Source of the DNA: Siphonodentalium dalli
Taxonomy: Eukaryota; Mollusca; Scaphopoda; Gadilida; Siphonodentaliidae
Length of the DNA: 64,000 nt
Direction of reading: 5' to 3'
Assembly (NCBI GenBank): GCA_032622095.1
Contig: CP136065.1
Coordinates: 152,713,577-152,777,576, forward strand
Below are positions 21,454 to 34,372 of the stretch, in pieces. Under the pieces are notes generated by a model that saw nothing but the letters and a program-made list of their open reading frames with translations, had not been told where the DNA came from and did not search any database. Position 1 is the stretch's first letter. Every line of letters starts with the position of its first letter. The position numbers were made by a program, and so were the translations under genes.

Positions 21454-22118
21454 GCCAGGTTCAGAAACACGTACGTGCAACTTGTAACGTGTGTTGCTGT
21501 GTTATTGCAATGGGTATGCATGCACTTGGCGTGAAAATCCATGTGACTTTATGGCACCAAAGCTACACGTTTTGTGATATCGGCCCAACTTAATTGTAGC
21601 AGAACGAACAATAATCCGGTAGTATAGAGACAAGTTCACAGTAAGACCGTCGATATATGCCCAATTGTCTTCAATCGAAACACAATCCTTCCGCCGACAC
21701 AGGCTCAGTTTGTTCGCCTGCTGCCCGAATAGGGTTGGCTGCTCAATATAGAAAATCTTATATTCGCACATATGCGACGAAAAGATACCGAAAACTGCTG
21801 AGAAAAACGAGCAATTTAGGTTGCAGAAGGCAGACGATCTACGCTTTTAAATCCCGAATTGAGCCGGCCATACTGAATAGCAGTAGAAACTGAGAATAGC
21901 GCCCGCCTGTTTACCAAAGTTGAGTTATTTTCCCCTTGGTTATCAGATGATTGGATTATTGCTCTTTGCCACATGTTTCGTAATGTAACACGTTTGACAC
22001 AAAACTTCTAAACGGTTTGACCATGTACGTGTAGGCGGAATGGTCAAGTGAGTCATGCCACTTCGTTGGAAGTGGCAACACACGTTACAAGTTACATTTA
22101 TGTGTAGCTGAACCTGGC
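21454..22118. mobile_element. Foldback element with 44-bp arms
   Basis: The left arm 21454-21497 (GCCAGGTTCAG...ACTTGTAACGTGTGTTGC) is inverted at 22075-22118 (GCAACACACGTTACAAGTTA...CTGAACCTGGC), with mismatches mostly in the middle of the arm. The 577-bp interior has no coding pattern. Ends and target site are not defined. Confidence 0.6.
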
Positions 22119-22334
22119 TAATATTAACAATAATGTATATAGCTTTGAGCATATATAATGATCATGGGGTTATTATAAGATAAAGACTAAGATATAACTT
22201 CATCAACTTTATTTAAAATAAGAATGACAACATATAATGGGAAAACATATACAATATGGGGTATAGTTGTGATAAAATACAACGTGTACATATATTTATA
22301 AGACAAAAATATTTAATAAAACATGGGACAATCT

Positions 22335-22358
22335 ATCTCGATCTCTCTCCCTCGCCCG

Positions 22359-22413
<55 letters not shown>

Positions 22414-22441
22414 CTCTCCCTCTCCCACAGTCTCTCTCTCT
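22335..22441. repeat. (CT)n microsatellite
   Basis: CT dinucleotides with occasional C, G or A interruptions. The open frames across it, on both strands, are repeat artefacts. Confidence 0.95.
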
Positions 22442-22449
22442 TTTTATTT

Positions 22450-25080
22450 TTAGTTTTTGAGTTTTCCCATCCGTGCGTATTTCCATTGTCATGTTTGTCC
22501 AACTCCAAATTTAACAGTAATTTTAGTCCGTATGATTTCTATTTTAGTTTCGTCTGAAAACGGCCAAACAAATTCAGAAATGGCAAACAAGTTGGCCAAG
22601 AGAATTTTCTGGCCATTATGAGCCCTGTTCTTGGTAACTCGTCGTGTTCAACCTCCCAGCAACACGTACGCATGTACCGATATGGCAACACCCAACCGCG
22701 AATAAGACAGCGTGCTGCATGCAGTGTATACTGGCGGTATTATACACGGCATGATCTGCCATCTAGAGGGATGTCACCAAATGGCATGTTAGGATGGAAT
22801 AACTCGTCACACCGGTGTGTGCACGGTAGTTTCACTAGAAAAAAATTATCATGGTATACATGTTGTTCACAATGTTGGCCGAGATAAATAAATAGCGATA
22901 TGTGAAGCATTAACGTAGTCTTATTTATACCATGTTCACATAATGTGATTTTAACTTTTAATTACTTGGGAACCAAAGTCGGCATACGGTATGACATCAA
23001 TTTAAAAAATAAAAGAAAGACAAATTATATGTTCTGATTCCAGATTTAACCGCTCCAGTTTAAAGACGGGCTGCTGTGGTGAAAAGTAAACAATATACAG
23101 TATTTAGCTTACTCATCTAAATGGGGGGGGTGTTCAAACCACTATACCAGAGCACACCGACTCTAACTGGCTGGGTACCAGTCTGTGGTTTTCTACAGCA
23201 ACACTGGAGAACTCGATCCTTCCAAAGTCAAGTTTCCTATATGCTTTGAGAAGAATTCCCTCTCTAATCACTTACATATATTATTGACAGCACTGAGATT
23301 TAGAGTGGTGTGTCTTGACGAATTTCAATTTAAATGTGTTTAATCTCAATAAAACCGTACATAAATGTATATATACAGTACAGTGTATATATATTTGAGA
23401 TAAATATGAAGTATAAATGTATGTGAAATTAATATATACAAGTGATCAAGCAAATGGCATTCAATGAACACAAACCGATTCCCACCATTAACATCTGCTC
23501 TGTTCGCTTAGTACATGTACCGGTATATATTGAGTTTGGGGTGTTCTTGAAACTGAGCAAATGATCAAAGGAATATCTCATATTGAATTCGAATACGAAC
23601 GATCACAATTGTGTCTGCGTGGTATTCCCCACAATGGTTGCCATGTTTCAATCGTATCACTATTACACACATTCAACCCAGTATTGATATTCTCACGTAA
23701 GAAAGTGCTTCATTAAGTCTAACCCCACTTGGCATAAAGTTCTCGCGTACAGTTGAAGAAAGTCTATTGAATACACACACAAATACGGTTGGCGCTCAAT
23801 AATGGAAAACATTGAGCAATTCGAACACCCAGAAAGTACTTTTCAAAAGTTGTTTATCACTCTCACTGAGATACCGCATTCAATTGCACACCAATTAACA
23901 CAGGTGTGTTTTGTGCAATGGAAATTGAATGGATTCAACAATAAAAGAGTTATGTGCACCCATGCAGGCATATACCAATCGGACCATTATCGTATATATA
24001 GTTGTGTCTTATTTTTTTTGTTTACTGTGAATAAGTACAAAAGTTCATTGGTCAAGGCCCAGTGCTATTGGTGCTTCGCATGTTATAGATTTCAAAAGTG
24101 GTGAAAGGTGCAGGTGGCCTTCCGTCTGGTATTCCATATAGACGGGACTGTGGAAGTTTTTCAGTCAGACTAAGACCTCTGTGGACTTCACTAAGTGATA
24201 TACAACCATGTATGTCACGATATTTAGTATGTGCATTCTTGCCAACATTATACGAACAAAATTCTGTAAGCCAAAATTGTGTTGCCAAGTAGCCTGTTTC
24301 ATATTAACTAATGTCCCTACAAGTTTCTAGCAGCTCGTGTGTTGCCACTGTAACCACTTTTCGTATCAGCTACACTCACGTACGTCACGGCACTGAAAAC
24401 ATAAATCAGTCGTTTCTTGTTCTGGACACCTTTCGCATATAATGCATGGAGTTTGTGGTTATTCTTGAAACTGATCACAACAGATAATTATTACGAATAG
24501 GGTACTACGTCACTAGAATTTGTGTTCTTTCTATTCGTTGTCGTTTTTCCCTGTCTGTTGTTACGATTACGGATTTGGATTTTCAACAAAACTCACAAAT
24601 ACACCATAAAGTAATCAGTTCGCGATCGTCTCTCATCTCCTCGAGGTGTGGGAGATGACTCTGAGATTAAATTGTGATCGCCTTAATTTTTATCTATTAG
24701 TTGCAATCAAATCATTCGTCGTCGTGAAACACGAGAATCTCGCGAAACACAAAGCGCTAAGCTATGACCTGATAACAGCATAATTAAGTACAAAATAATC
24801 ACGGTAATCCCCTAAACTGCGAGTGACAGGCACGATTGTCTCACATCGTCATTGTCGCGAAAAGGCTTTTGGGCCGTCCGAAAAAATACGACCACAAATA
24901 GCTGTTCGTAATAACTATCTGTCGTCGTTCATTGTGCGAAAGGTATCTATTGTAACCATGGTACGTGTCTGTAAATATTTTCTCAAAGACGATACACTGT
25001 TTCATTGAATACATTCATATCGGAAAATCGAGTTGTTGATTTGTTATTATTGTAACTACGTGTCTGGGCTAAGAATGATT
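22450..25080. other. No recognisable gene
   Basis: Open frames here are short, with no conserved pattern and no convincing splice-bounded exon. A weak local palindrome (CATTCAATTGCACA ... TGTGCAATGGAAATTGAATG) lies at about 23878-23935. Confidence 0.5.
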
Positions 25081-25085
25081 TTTAA

Positions 25086-25115
25086 CCCTTTTATGAAGCC
25101 CCAGTCATGAGAGGG
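25086..25115. repeat. 30-bp palindromic remnant of a CCCTTT MITE
   Basis: Between TTAA sites 25082-25085 and 25116-25119 only the two ends of a CCCTTTTATGA...TCATGAGAGGG element remain. It looks like an internal-deletion derivative of the 7456 family and directly abuts the next TTAA element. Confidence 0.6.
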
Positions 25116-25119
25116 TTAA

Positions 25120-25529
25120 GGGGGCGGTCAAGTGAACAATTTTGAATGGGGATTTCCATGCAAATATCCGGAGAAAAAGTTACAGAGTTTCATATACTTC
25201 TATGTGTGACTTGATGTGGTATTGGAAACAACATCTATTTATCTGGCGGTTCCGCTTGGTAAATTATAAATTTTGCAATAAATATATTTTTGATAATTTT
25301 TTTCTGGAATGACATCACTTGACCTGCATTTGAAAAATCAATATAAAATTCAAAAATAAATATACCAACATTATAATGGAACAAGTTCCAAGCGGACCGG
25401 CCAGATAGATACCTGTTGTTTCCAATACCAGACCAAGTCACACTCAAAAGTATATGTGCAACTCTGTAACTTTTGCTCCGTAGATTTGCATGGACATTCC
25501 CATTCAAAATTGGTCACTCGACCTCCCCC
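25120..25529. mobile_element. TTAA-flanked MITE with GGGGG termini
   Basis: A 410-bp element flanked by TTAA at 25116-25119 (shared with the neighbouring remnant) and 25530-25533. Its long inverted repeats begin GGGGGCGGTCAAGTGA and GGGGGAGGTCGAGTGA and continue through CAATTTTGAATGGG, GTTACAGAGTT and TATTGGAAACAAC. The arms pair over roughly 150 bp with scattered mismatches. No protein is encoded. Confidence 0.8.
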
Positions 25530-27295
25530 TTAACGCAGGTTTATATACTCATGCTGAATGTTGGTTGAATCATAATCAGGCAACAAAAATTGCATACCTT
25601 TAATATTTTTACCACGTTTTGAGCCATGTGCATGTGTTGAAATGGAATGAGACCGATTACACAAAAACAATGGTTCCCTATATTTTGAAACAAATTGAGC
25701 AGCTTGTTTATTTGAAGCTTACCAGCTAGCACTGCATCAGGTGTCTAGATACGTATAGTATTGCCAGCACATGCATATGTACATGTATATCGCCACATTT
25801 GTAGAATCGTCTTACGCAAAAGTCCTGGTTATGGTTACATACTTTTATAAACACAGACGACACGGTAAATATCATACAAAATGTTGCGTCACGGATGCTG
25901 GCATATCTCCGAGATGTCAAGTTGAATATGGACAGGACGCGCGGACCCTAAATATCAATATTTCCAAATAAACAAAGATGAAAAAGAATGATTACTCTAG
26001 AACGGAAAACGCAAACAGCGTCATGTTGGGACTCTTGATATCTATAGCAACCAATGTTACATTTCATTGAAATCCGGTAAAGCTTGAACGAACAGAAAAC
26101 CATTATTTCTAGATAAACAAAGGCTGAAGAATAGAAACACAAAATCTTTCTCTTGAAAGAAAGATATCCTGGTGGCGAACTTCCACATCAAATTTATTAC
26201 AGATCCGATATAACACGGCTGATATTTAAGCCCAGAGTGGCATAGTCAATCTTGTGTATACCCCCTCCCCTATATATCTTCGAAAAGTGGAGGTGTAAAA
26301 CAATGTAAAATTATAGGTTTGTGAGTGCGTTGTATAATTACTAACAGACACCTGGCGGTTCGGAACCCTATATTAAATATATATATCATATACACAGTGA
26401 TATTGTCGCTATAAAGTGTCACTCCGGCCTGTTTAAATGAACAAATTAGGTCGATAAATACGTTAAATACGTCATTGTATACGGAGTTTATATGCCACAG
26501 AAGGACACATTCCAAGTTATAGAGAAGTTTAGAAGAATTGGTTCAGACTTTTCGCCATCGTGGAAATATCCTTGTTAGTCTCTTCCTGATTTGGTAAAAA
26601 AATAAAAGCTTTTTCTCATTTCTGTGAGAAAAAGTAAAATCAACTGTTAAATGGTATGACTTTCACAAGTTTTTCTCAGTAAATTAAAGCCTGTAAATAT
26701 ATATTCCGTATATTTTTCGACCTATAACTTATCCCTCCTTCCAAAATACGGAGACATCATTTGGGGGTTCAAAAGAGTAATGTCTGTTTAAGTTAATCAA
26801 ACCAATTCAGCGATTCTACTACAATCATTGTTCATAAACAATGTTATTGTTACATATCTTTCTTTTTTTAAACTGACTATATATACATATAAACATTATA
26901 AAAATTCAGTGTTTTTTTATATTCTCCTTGGCTGTGGTATGTTACATGCGCTCTGTAAATAGACAGAACGACGAGTGTCAGAGCGGAAGGATAGAACGAG
27001 AGGCGCAGCCTCGAGTTATACCCGCCCGCGATGACACTATAATATTAAAGATACGGGCGGCGTTGGCGGTGGGTATGCTGTTAAAATATTAACCTCCGTC
27101 AAAAACCGCCATGCATGAACAGAAAGAATAGTAAAATATAGATAGACTTTGTTCTTATACCAATCATAAATATGGCATAAACAGTATATTATTGTCAATT
27201 TTTGTCCTTTGTTGTGTAAACAAAATCAAAAAGCGTTACGTTTCCTGGCTTTTGTTTAGATCCGGATATGGTAAACATAAAGAGCGTTATTATTA

Positions 27296-27425
27296 GTTAT
27301 CTTCGGCAACATCGGGGGTACATGGAGATTTAATACCTGGATGTCGATTTTGAACGCCGAGTGGTTCAAAAAGAGACATCCAGGTATTAAATCTCCATGT
27401 ACCCCAAGATGTTGCCGAAGATAAC
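27296..27425. repeat. Long near-perfect hairpin, arms about 50 bp
   Basis: The left arm 27296-27345 (GTTATCTTCGGCAACATC...CCTGGATGTC) is inverted at 27375-27425 with essentially one small discrepancy (GGGGG versus TTGGGG), around a 29-nt loop. There is no open frame of interest and no flanking target duplication at the arm ends. It sits in the segment inserted into repeat R1. Confidence 0.9.
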
Positions 27426-27603
27426 GATTTTGTCCCCACAAAATAACCATGTCTCCTTAATTTAAGTGTGTTTTTCATAGGTTTTCCGATTAATTCACAC
27501 CAATAAGAATAATTCAGTAGGTGACCTAAGGATCCGGCGTCAGGTGACGTAAAATTTGGCGTGCGAGAGCAACGTCACGATTGGTGGAAACTGCCAGTTC
27601 AAG

Positions 27604-27672
27604 GGTCATTGATATACCCCCGATGTTTCACGCGCTCATATACCCCCGATGTTTGGCGCACGTTCTCTTATA
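27604..27672. repeat. Short tandem repeat (ATACCCCCGATGTTT)
   Basis: The unit TGATATACCCCCGATGTTTC recurs as CATATACCCCCGATGTTTGG, with a third degenerate unit ending TTATACCCC, at a period of about 30 bp. Confidence 0.7.
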
Positions 27673-28069
27673 CCCCGCTGTCAATGGTGACGGGGGGACA
27701 TGGTGATTTAAACGTGGCGTTGTAGCCAATCAGATTGCTAGTTACAACCGGATGTGGGGACAATTGTTATTGTTTTCCTGATATGGAAATAATAAAGAGC
27801 GTTTATATCATTTTTGTGTGATTAACCAATAGAATTGCGGTGTGGTATGTAAACAGAAGCACAACTTCTGTAACACGATCAGGCTCTTGTTTACGTACAC
27901 CACCGTACGTTGATATTGACGACACTATACTATTTACGCGCTGATTATGTTTGGCATATATGAACAAAACTATATATTTTTTTAATATTCCTTCTGTTGA
28001 TGGCGATTTGAACAAATATGAATATTTTTGCAACGAACACCGCCCGTGTCTTTAAAACACGTGTACGTT

Positions 28070-31000
28070 CGGTATTTATTATACAGCATCCGTCATATAA
28101 GAATACATTAATTTTAAAAAAAAATCTTTAATCTGAAATAGACAGGGCATGTTTTGTCATCGGTGGTGACGCCTTTAATTTATAGTTCCGGTTTCATGGA
28201 CATCGTGTGACGCCGACCGATACCATGCACACATGCATGTGTGTGGAACGTGCAGTTTAAGAGTATGGCACGACCCAAGACGACGGAACTGCCTGTTGTT
28301 TCAGGAACAGGTGTGTAATAAAAAATAATTATCAGACGCGTCGCGAAATGGTACGTTCACACACTGGTAAATGTTCCTGCCAATTTTGTGGGGAATTCGT
28401 CGTGGAGTAAACAGCTAGCAGCGAATTATTTACCCCGCCTGGTAGCATTTGGAACAGTAAGCTCGTGATAACTATAAATAGATCTGACAGTACAGAACCG
28501 CCCATATAGCAGTTCAGTACACGCGGAGCGATATGGAAATCAGTCACTCAATTAATTTGCCTCCTTCTATTCCTCAAGGTTCACCAATTATCAACTAACT
28601 GAGATAATGCCTTTGTTTGCCCTAAAACGACGAGTATATACTAAAGCGTGAACAAAGCACGTCGATGTTGAGAGAGGAACTATTTCGGCTGGCGTCAGGT
28701 AACGGGTTAATCACAGCATACGGCCTCTTTCAGATAAACTTTCGTCCTAATCGGTCGATAAATATTTTGCGCACTCACCCTCCAATCCAATATTTCTGCT
28801 TCAATTCCTGGATGAGGTACCCTTGTGCTAAAATCTATGCTTAGTGTGTTTCAGGTCTAGATATGGGATCGTAGACCACGGCATGATCCCATTGTTGGCG
28901 CTTGGGTCAGTTGTACCAAAAAAGGGGCTTCACCAATAACAAGAACGCTGAATGTCTATAAACATGTTCTCGACTAACTGTTGCTTTATTGATTAATAAA
29001 ATATAGGCAAACCTGTCTTGTTATTAATATCAACCCGGTGGGATAAATGCTACTTGCTATGATATGAACGACAAACTCCTTATAAAATACACACGCCACC
29101 ATCGTTTACTACATGCATACGTAGTGATATCTATATGTAATTCAGAAAGTTATTATACGACTGATATTTTCCCAAATAAGCTTTCAAATAGCAAAAATCA
29201 ACCGTGCAATATAAATCGTGGCATGTCATTACTCTGAATATGTTGTAATTGAAATATATATAGCTCAGAAACGTGAAATAGATATTCTTGCATGATCCAT
29301 CTCATTTCATGATATTTTGGCAGGCAAATTGCCAGCTGCGTGGTTGTACGCAGCCTAAAGGAACATTTCTTTCAGATAGTGCAGCTTAGTCCATGTTTAT
29401 ATATGAACTGGTTAGTTGCACTCGATAATGAGTCGATATATAAGATCATTGACCTCCATTTTTGGCATTCAGAACAATGATCATGTTACTCTCCACATGT
29501 CACGTATATCGTGAATTGTCGAATATAATACGCGTTGCGCATTGATGAAAAGTATTAGCAATAACACGTAACATTAAAGACGAAACATCAAAGGGGCGTA
29601 AACACTATCAATGATCTGTATTGAATGTCAAGTTTTGGAACAGTACCACAGATAAACACTCCCAGTAGGTATAATTACAGGGTATGGCTATATAATTATA
29701 AGGTTGTGTAATCGGCGTTAAATAATTCATTAGACAGTGCACAGTTTTATTTAACAACAAAAATTTAAATTTGGCAAAGGTACCATAATTACTGTTTTGT
29801 TCCCCGAAAGAAAACTGCTACTTTCTAGCATTACTTACGAAGAGTTCCAATCAAAAAATGAAGTTCTTCCTTTTATTTGAAATGATTACGCATTCCTTGG
29901 CAAATTCCAACAGGTATTAACTAATGGTGATGACATAAAATAACGTTAAGCAAATCGTGAGCGCTTCCGTAAAGCTTAAGCACAGTCAATATATAGAGAC
30001 TGGAGATAGACCTACTTTTTCTAAAGTTTTCTAAGACTTAGAAAATAGTGATATCGTTTGAACCACATGTATTGACGTAGCTCATTCACATCGCTCAAGC
30101 AAATATAATGTGTTCCAAAACGGAACATTCTATCAAGCAAATTTGGGACTCCCAATTTTGATTGATTGAATGTCTCTTCATGAACATGCACTCTAAATTT
30201 TCTTATACATGTAGGCTAAATATATTGTACACCACCGGGAGTAGTAAAGCATTGTCTACTGCTAATCTACTGCTATTCCCGGAATAGCGCTTCCATGAAA
30301 CTAGTTTTAAAAAATGTTTGAATTATATTTCTCCAAAACACAACAGAAATATCTATAATCGTAGTCAACATGCAGACAGGACTTTTATAAACCGTGGAGG
30401 TTTATTTTGTGGTATATAGTAGAACTTGTGACTATGGTACACGATTTGGTAAATATATATAAACTTGTTTTTGTGGACGTAAGCATACATATAGGAAATT
30501 AGCATTGACGAACTGCCCTCCATGCACCCAACAGAATTTGGTCCGCATTTTCAAAAATGGGAAGTTTTCAGTCTCAGTAAACTTCCTACCCACATATACA
30601 TACTAGTGAGTCTGGTCACCTGCCGCAGAGACTCTATTTCAGAACCCCAAAGTTCCGTACTATCACTTCTCTAACGCGTGTAATTGAGTAGCGGAGAACG
30701 TGGTCACTACTATGAACACTGGAAATCGAATAGTGTATGTGACTAAATGTTGTGTAAATTATCAGTGCAGGCCAATTTGAGATCCGTTTATTAGGATGCC
30801 AATCGTTGTCGTGCAAAGGGAATTACTCTTTAGCTATGCGATTGGATATGAGCTCTTCGTTTCTTCGTGTGGAAGCTTCGGATTGCACACGGGTATTTTA
30901 TGTTGATAAAATCTGTCTATAAATGAAAACAATAGAACTCATACCACGGGCCTGCTAGTGGGTCACCAGGGACGTTGCCACGGGGCCGGGGCATTGATGT

Positions 31001-31880
31001 GGGGGGGGGGGGGGTCTACCCACTCTAACTTTGGTGTCCAAACAATATTAGACTGCATGCAGGACAACATGAATCCTGCGTGTGGTAATTTGCAGTTGAT
31101 ATTAATATATAGTAGTTGAAAAAGTATGAATAGTTCCAACCTATTCTCTACAGACTTAAATTCCAAACACATTTCTGTTTTCGGTCATTTCCGATTCTGG
31201 GAAATAATATTTGCACCTCAAAGGATTGAATTTCTCGAAGATTACGCAAGATTCCCATATGTTAGAAATTGTCAACCCAACGACCCCATACCGATTGAAA
31301 CGTTTTGACTGATTGCTTTACTCCATAATTCGAGCATAAGTCGGAAAATCATAAACCGTGGAATGAGACACATCGACTCTTCGTCATTACGGCCCTGCCC
31401 TGAAATGTGCAACTGCAGTGAATACTGCCACAACGTCTCTCTGTGGATAGCCTTTATTTATAAAAGGCAAATTCTCTCTGTTTATGAACTCCATCCGAAT
31501 ATCTATATATACAAGTCCGTGCATGGTTTGAGATATTCTAACATAACATGCCATTCCGTCCCCGTGGAGGTTAAGAAATGAGTGCGAAATACACATAGCG
31601 ATACTCCGATATAGATCACCATTCACACGTGGACCACGGCGGTGATAATCAATAATTTAAACTCGTATATTTGTAACTCAATACTATTTTTCCCAAGGCT
31701 GTGAAATCTCTGTACTGTCAACGTCCCTAAGTCGGTAAATTACCACACCATCAAGCGAGTTCTATGTTTTTCCCAAGGTATAAATAATTCTAGTACTATA
31801 TAATAACAAAAGGATGGAGTTTTCGAACACTCCATTCGCCCCTAAAAACAACCAGTTCGATCTCGAAAAAACCTATTGTC
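28070..31880. other. No recognisable gene
   Basis: About 3.8 kb of AT-rich sequence with only short open frames that lack conserved patterns. A G-homopolymer at about 31000-31013 follows CAGGGACGTTGCCACGG, which may be the edge of a further transposon remnant. The LINE at 31881 has no recognisable endonuclease upstream. Confidence 0.5.
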
Positions 31881-34372
31881 ATGGCACTATCGTATAACTT
31901 AACGATCCCTCAGACCAAATCGCTACATGCCACATGGGATTGGAGAAAGTTCATATCAAATGAAATGATGATATCCAACTATCGATCATTAATCGAATCT
32001 GCGCTGCCCGTACTGAATGTTTCGGATACACACGACCTTGACACGTATTACAATGAAACGGTGTCCATCATACAGTCAGCTTCGGAAGTATATATTCCCA
32101 AACAATCTTTCAATTCCTACCTAAAGCCTTACTGGAATTCCTCCTTGAAACTATTACACCGCGAAATGCGCTCATATAGAGGAATCTGGTTGTCCGATGG
32201 TAGACATAGGGGTGACACTCATGAGAGTTATGTGAATTATAAAACATCAAAACGTATGTTTAGGAAAGAATTGCGCCGGTGCAACTCGAAGTACATGGCC
32301 GCACAAAATAATGATCTTGACCAAGCAGCTGAAATGGATCAAGGACTATATATTCTTTCGAAAATTCAATTCAATTAGATCTAAACATAAAGCAGCAACC
32401 AGCAACTTATTTGAAGTGAATGGCACCGTAATACGAACACCGCATGAAATAACCGACGCATTTGCAGATTATTATGAAAACCTGTACTCACCTCTTAGTT
32501 CTGACACGTTTGACAACGTACACTATCACGAAGTCAATAATCGAGTGGAGGAACTCCTTGATAGTCCGGTGAACAGTTTGTCGGGTGATATCCTTACGTA
32601 CACAGTGACAATGGAAGAGGTGGTATCTGCGCTCAAGTCCGTGAAAATGGGAAAGGCTGCAGGTTCCGATATGTTGTGTTATGAACATATTGTATACGGT
32701 GGTACTCACCTTTATGCTCACGTAGCTAAACTCTTATCACTTATGCTTGATTACTCATACATACCATCAGAAGCAAATTTGGGAATTATTGTTTCATTGT
32801 ACAAGGGGGTGGCAAGCCTAAATCAAAATTCGACAGCTACAGAGCAATCACTCTGCTCCCCGTTTTCTACAAAATTTTTGAAAGAGTTCTTCTAAACCGA
32901 ATAGAAAGAAATTTTCCAATTCTTATAAAAACACATCCTCTGCAACATGGTTTTCAGAAAAACATAAGCTGTTTGATGTCATCATATATAATTGAAGAAA
33001 GCATATTTTACACCTCAGAAATTAATTCTCGTCTCTTTTCATGTTTTCTTGATGTTCACAAAGCATTTGATACCGTCTGGATCAATGGCCTCCTGTTTAA
33101 ATTACATAAACGTGGCGCAAATGGGAAGATTGTAAATATATTTAGTCAATTTCTCCGCGGAGTCTCATGCACTGTACGATACGGAAATCTTAATTCTCGC
33201 GAAATTACAATAAGTCAGGGTACAAGGCACTGTGATACATTGTCTCCCACATTTTACGCAATCTATATAGATGATTTACTGAAGGAGCTTGAGCTGTCAA
33301 ATTTTGGACTTTTGTTGCATGGAATAAACTGCAGTTCTCCAACTCAGGCAGATGATATGACACTATTTTCACTATCGTCAATTGGCCTACAGCAACTCTG
33401 TAACATATGCAGCAATTACAGCAGAAAGTGGCGTTTTCTGTACAATCAACAAAAATGTAAAGTGATCGTATTTAACGAAAACCCAAGACGCATCCATTCT
33501 ACACGGACATGGCTGATGAACGAACGCCCAATATCTGAAACGGACACGATAACACATCTAGGAATTCCTTTAAATAAAACTAATTTCCAAAATGCTCTCA
33601 CGGAAAGTATTTGCTCAAAATTACGTTCTACTTACTTGATGCTCAGTAATGCTGGCCTATATGCCGGCGGTATAACACCCCAAAGCTCAATGATAATCTA
33701 CAAATCTGTTGTATTGTCATGCGGACTCTATGGGTCGGAATTTCTGTGTGATGCTTCTGCGACAAACACGATTAAGCTCGAACGCATTCACCGCTTTTGT
33801 CTTAAACGTATACAGGGTCTACCTGTGGGATGTAGGACTGATATAGTACTTAGTTTGTTCGGTACCTACCCACTAGAATCCATAATAATTGCGCGGAAAC
33901 TCTCATTGTTTGGAACTCTGTGTCGCTTAACACCCGGTAAAGCATGCAAGAACATTTTTTGAAACAAGATTACATCACTATTTCGATTCAAAATCCAAGA
34001 AAATCTCGTTCATTGGCGATGCTATAGCCATCGTAGATAAATATAACCTTACGGATATTGTTAATGAATATATGCGCTCTGGATCCTTCCCATCAAAAGA
34101 GTTATGGAAATCTCGTGTAAAATCTAATATGCAAATTGTCATCGAGACAGAATGGAACCTGAGAGTGATGTCGGACTTATCTTTCAATCGCTTCCTGAAA
34201 GTTCACCATACTCTCAGCATGTCTAAACTCTGGCGTTTGTGTCGAAAATTCCCACAAAACAAGTGGTCTTACATGACCACAGCACGAGTAATCAATGCAA
34301 CAACCTCATTTGAAGAGGGACAATGTCCAATTTGTGAACGTACTTATATTAATAGGGTCAAACACATTATTT
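31881..34372 (+). pseudogene. Non-LTR retrotransposon (LINE) polymerase, frameshifted
   Basis: A LINE ORF2-like polyprotein is spread over several frames. The pre-RT region is at 31881-32378 and continues, after a frameshift near 32330, with NGTVIRTPHEITDAFADYYE and KMGKAAGSDMLCYEHIVYGG, the conserved K-x-G-K-A-x-G-x-D block. A second shift near 32812 leads to GGKPKSKFDSYRAITLLPVF (the Y-R-x-I-x-L-L-P block) and then FLDVHKAFDTVW (motif A), a degenerate ISQGTRHCDTLSP, and QADD at about 33345 in place of F/Y-A-D-D. The thumb and C-terminal parts continue to about 33962 and 34372, ending in the knuckle CPICERTY. The EN domain is not seen. The polymerase resembles CR1/Jockey-type LINEs; the clade is inferred loosely. 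The frame resumes at 35353 after a nested insertion. Confidence 0.88.

Larger units (their letters stand above)
27027..27900. repeat. Dispersed repeat R1, copy 2, split by an insertion
   Basis: Reverse-complement match to 945-1260 in two blocks, 27027-27285 and 27785-27900. Both internal boundaries carry GATATGG(A/T)AA..ATAAAGAGCGTT, a direct repeat of about 25 bp surrounding about 500 bp that the other copy lacks. That extra segment includes the hairpin at 27296-27425 and the AT-ACCCCCGATGTTT tandem at 27604. Confidence 0.65.

Noticed and set aside
22256-22508. Ser/Leu-rich and Arg/Glu-rich frames
   Set aside because: Translations of the CT microsatellite; the same applies to the frames at 63356-63703.
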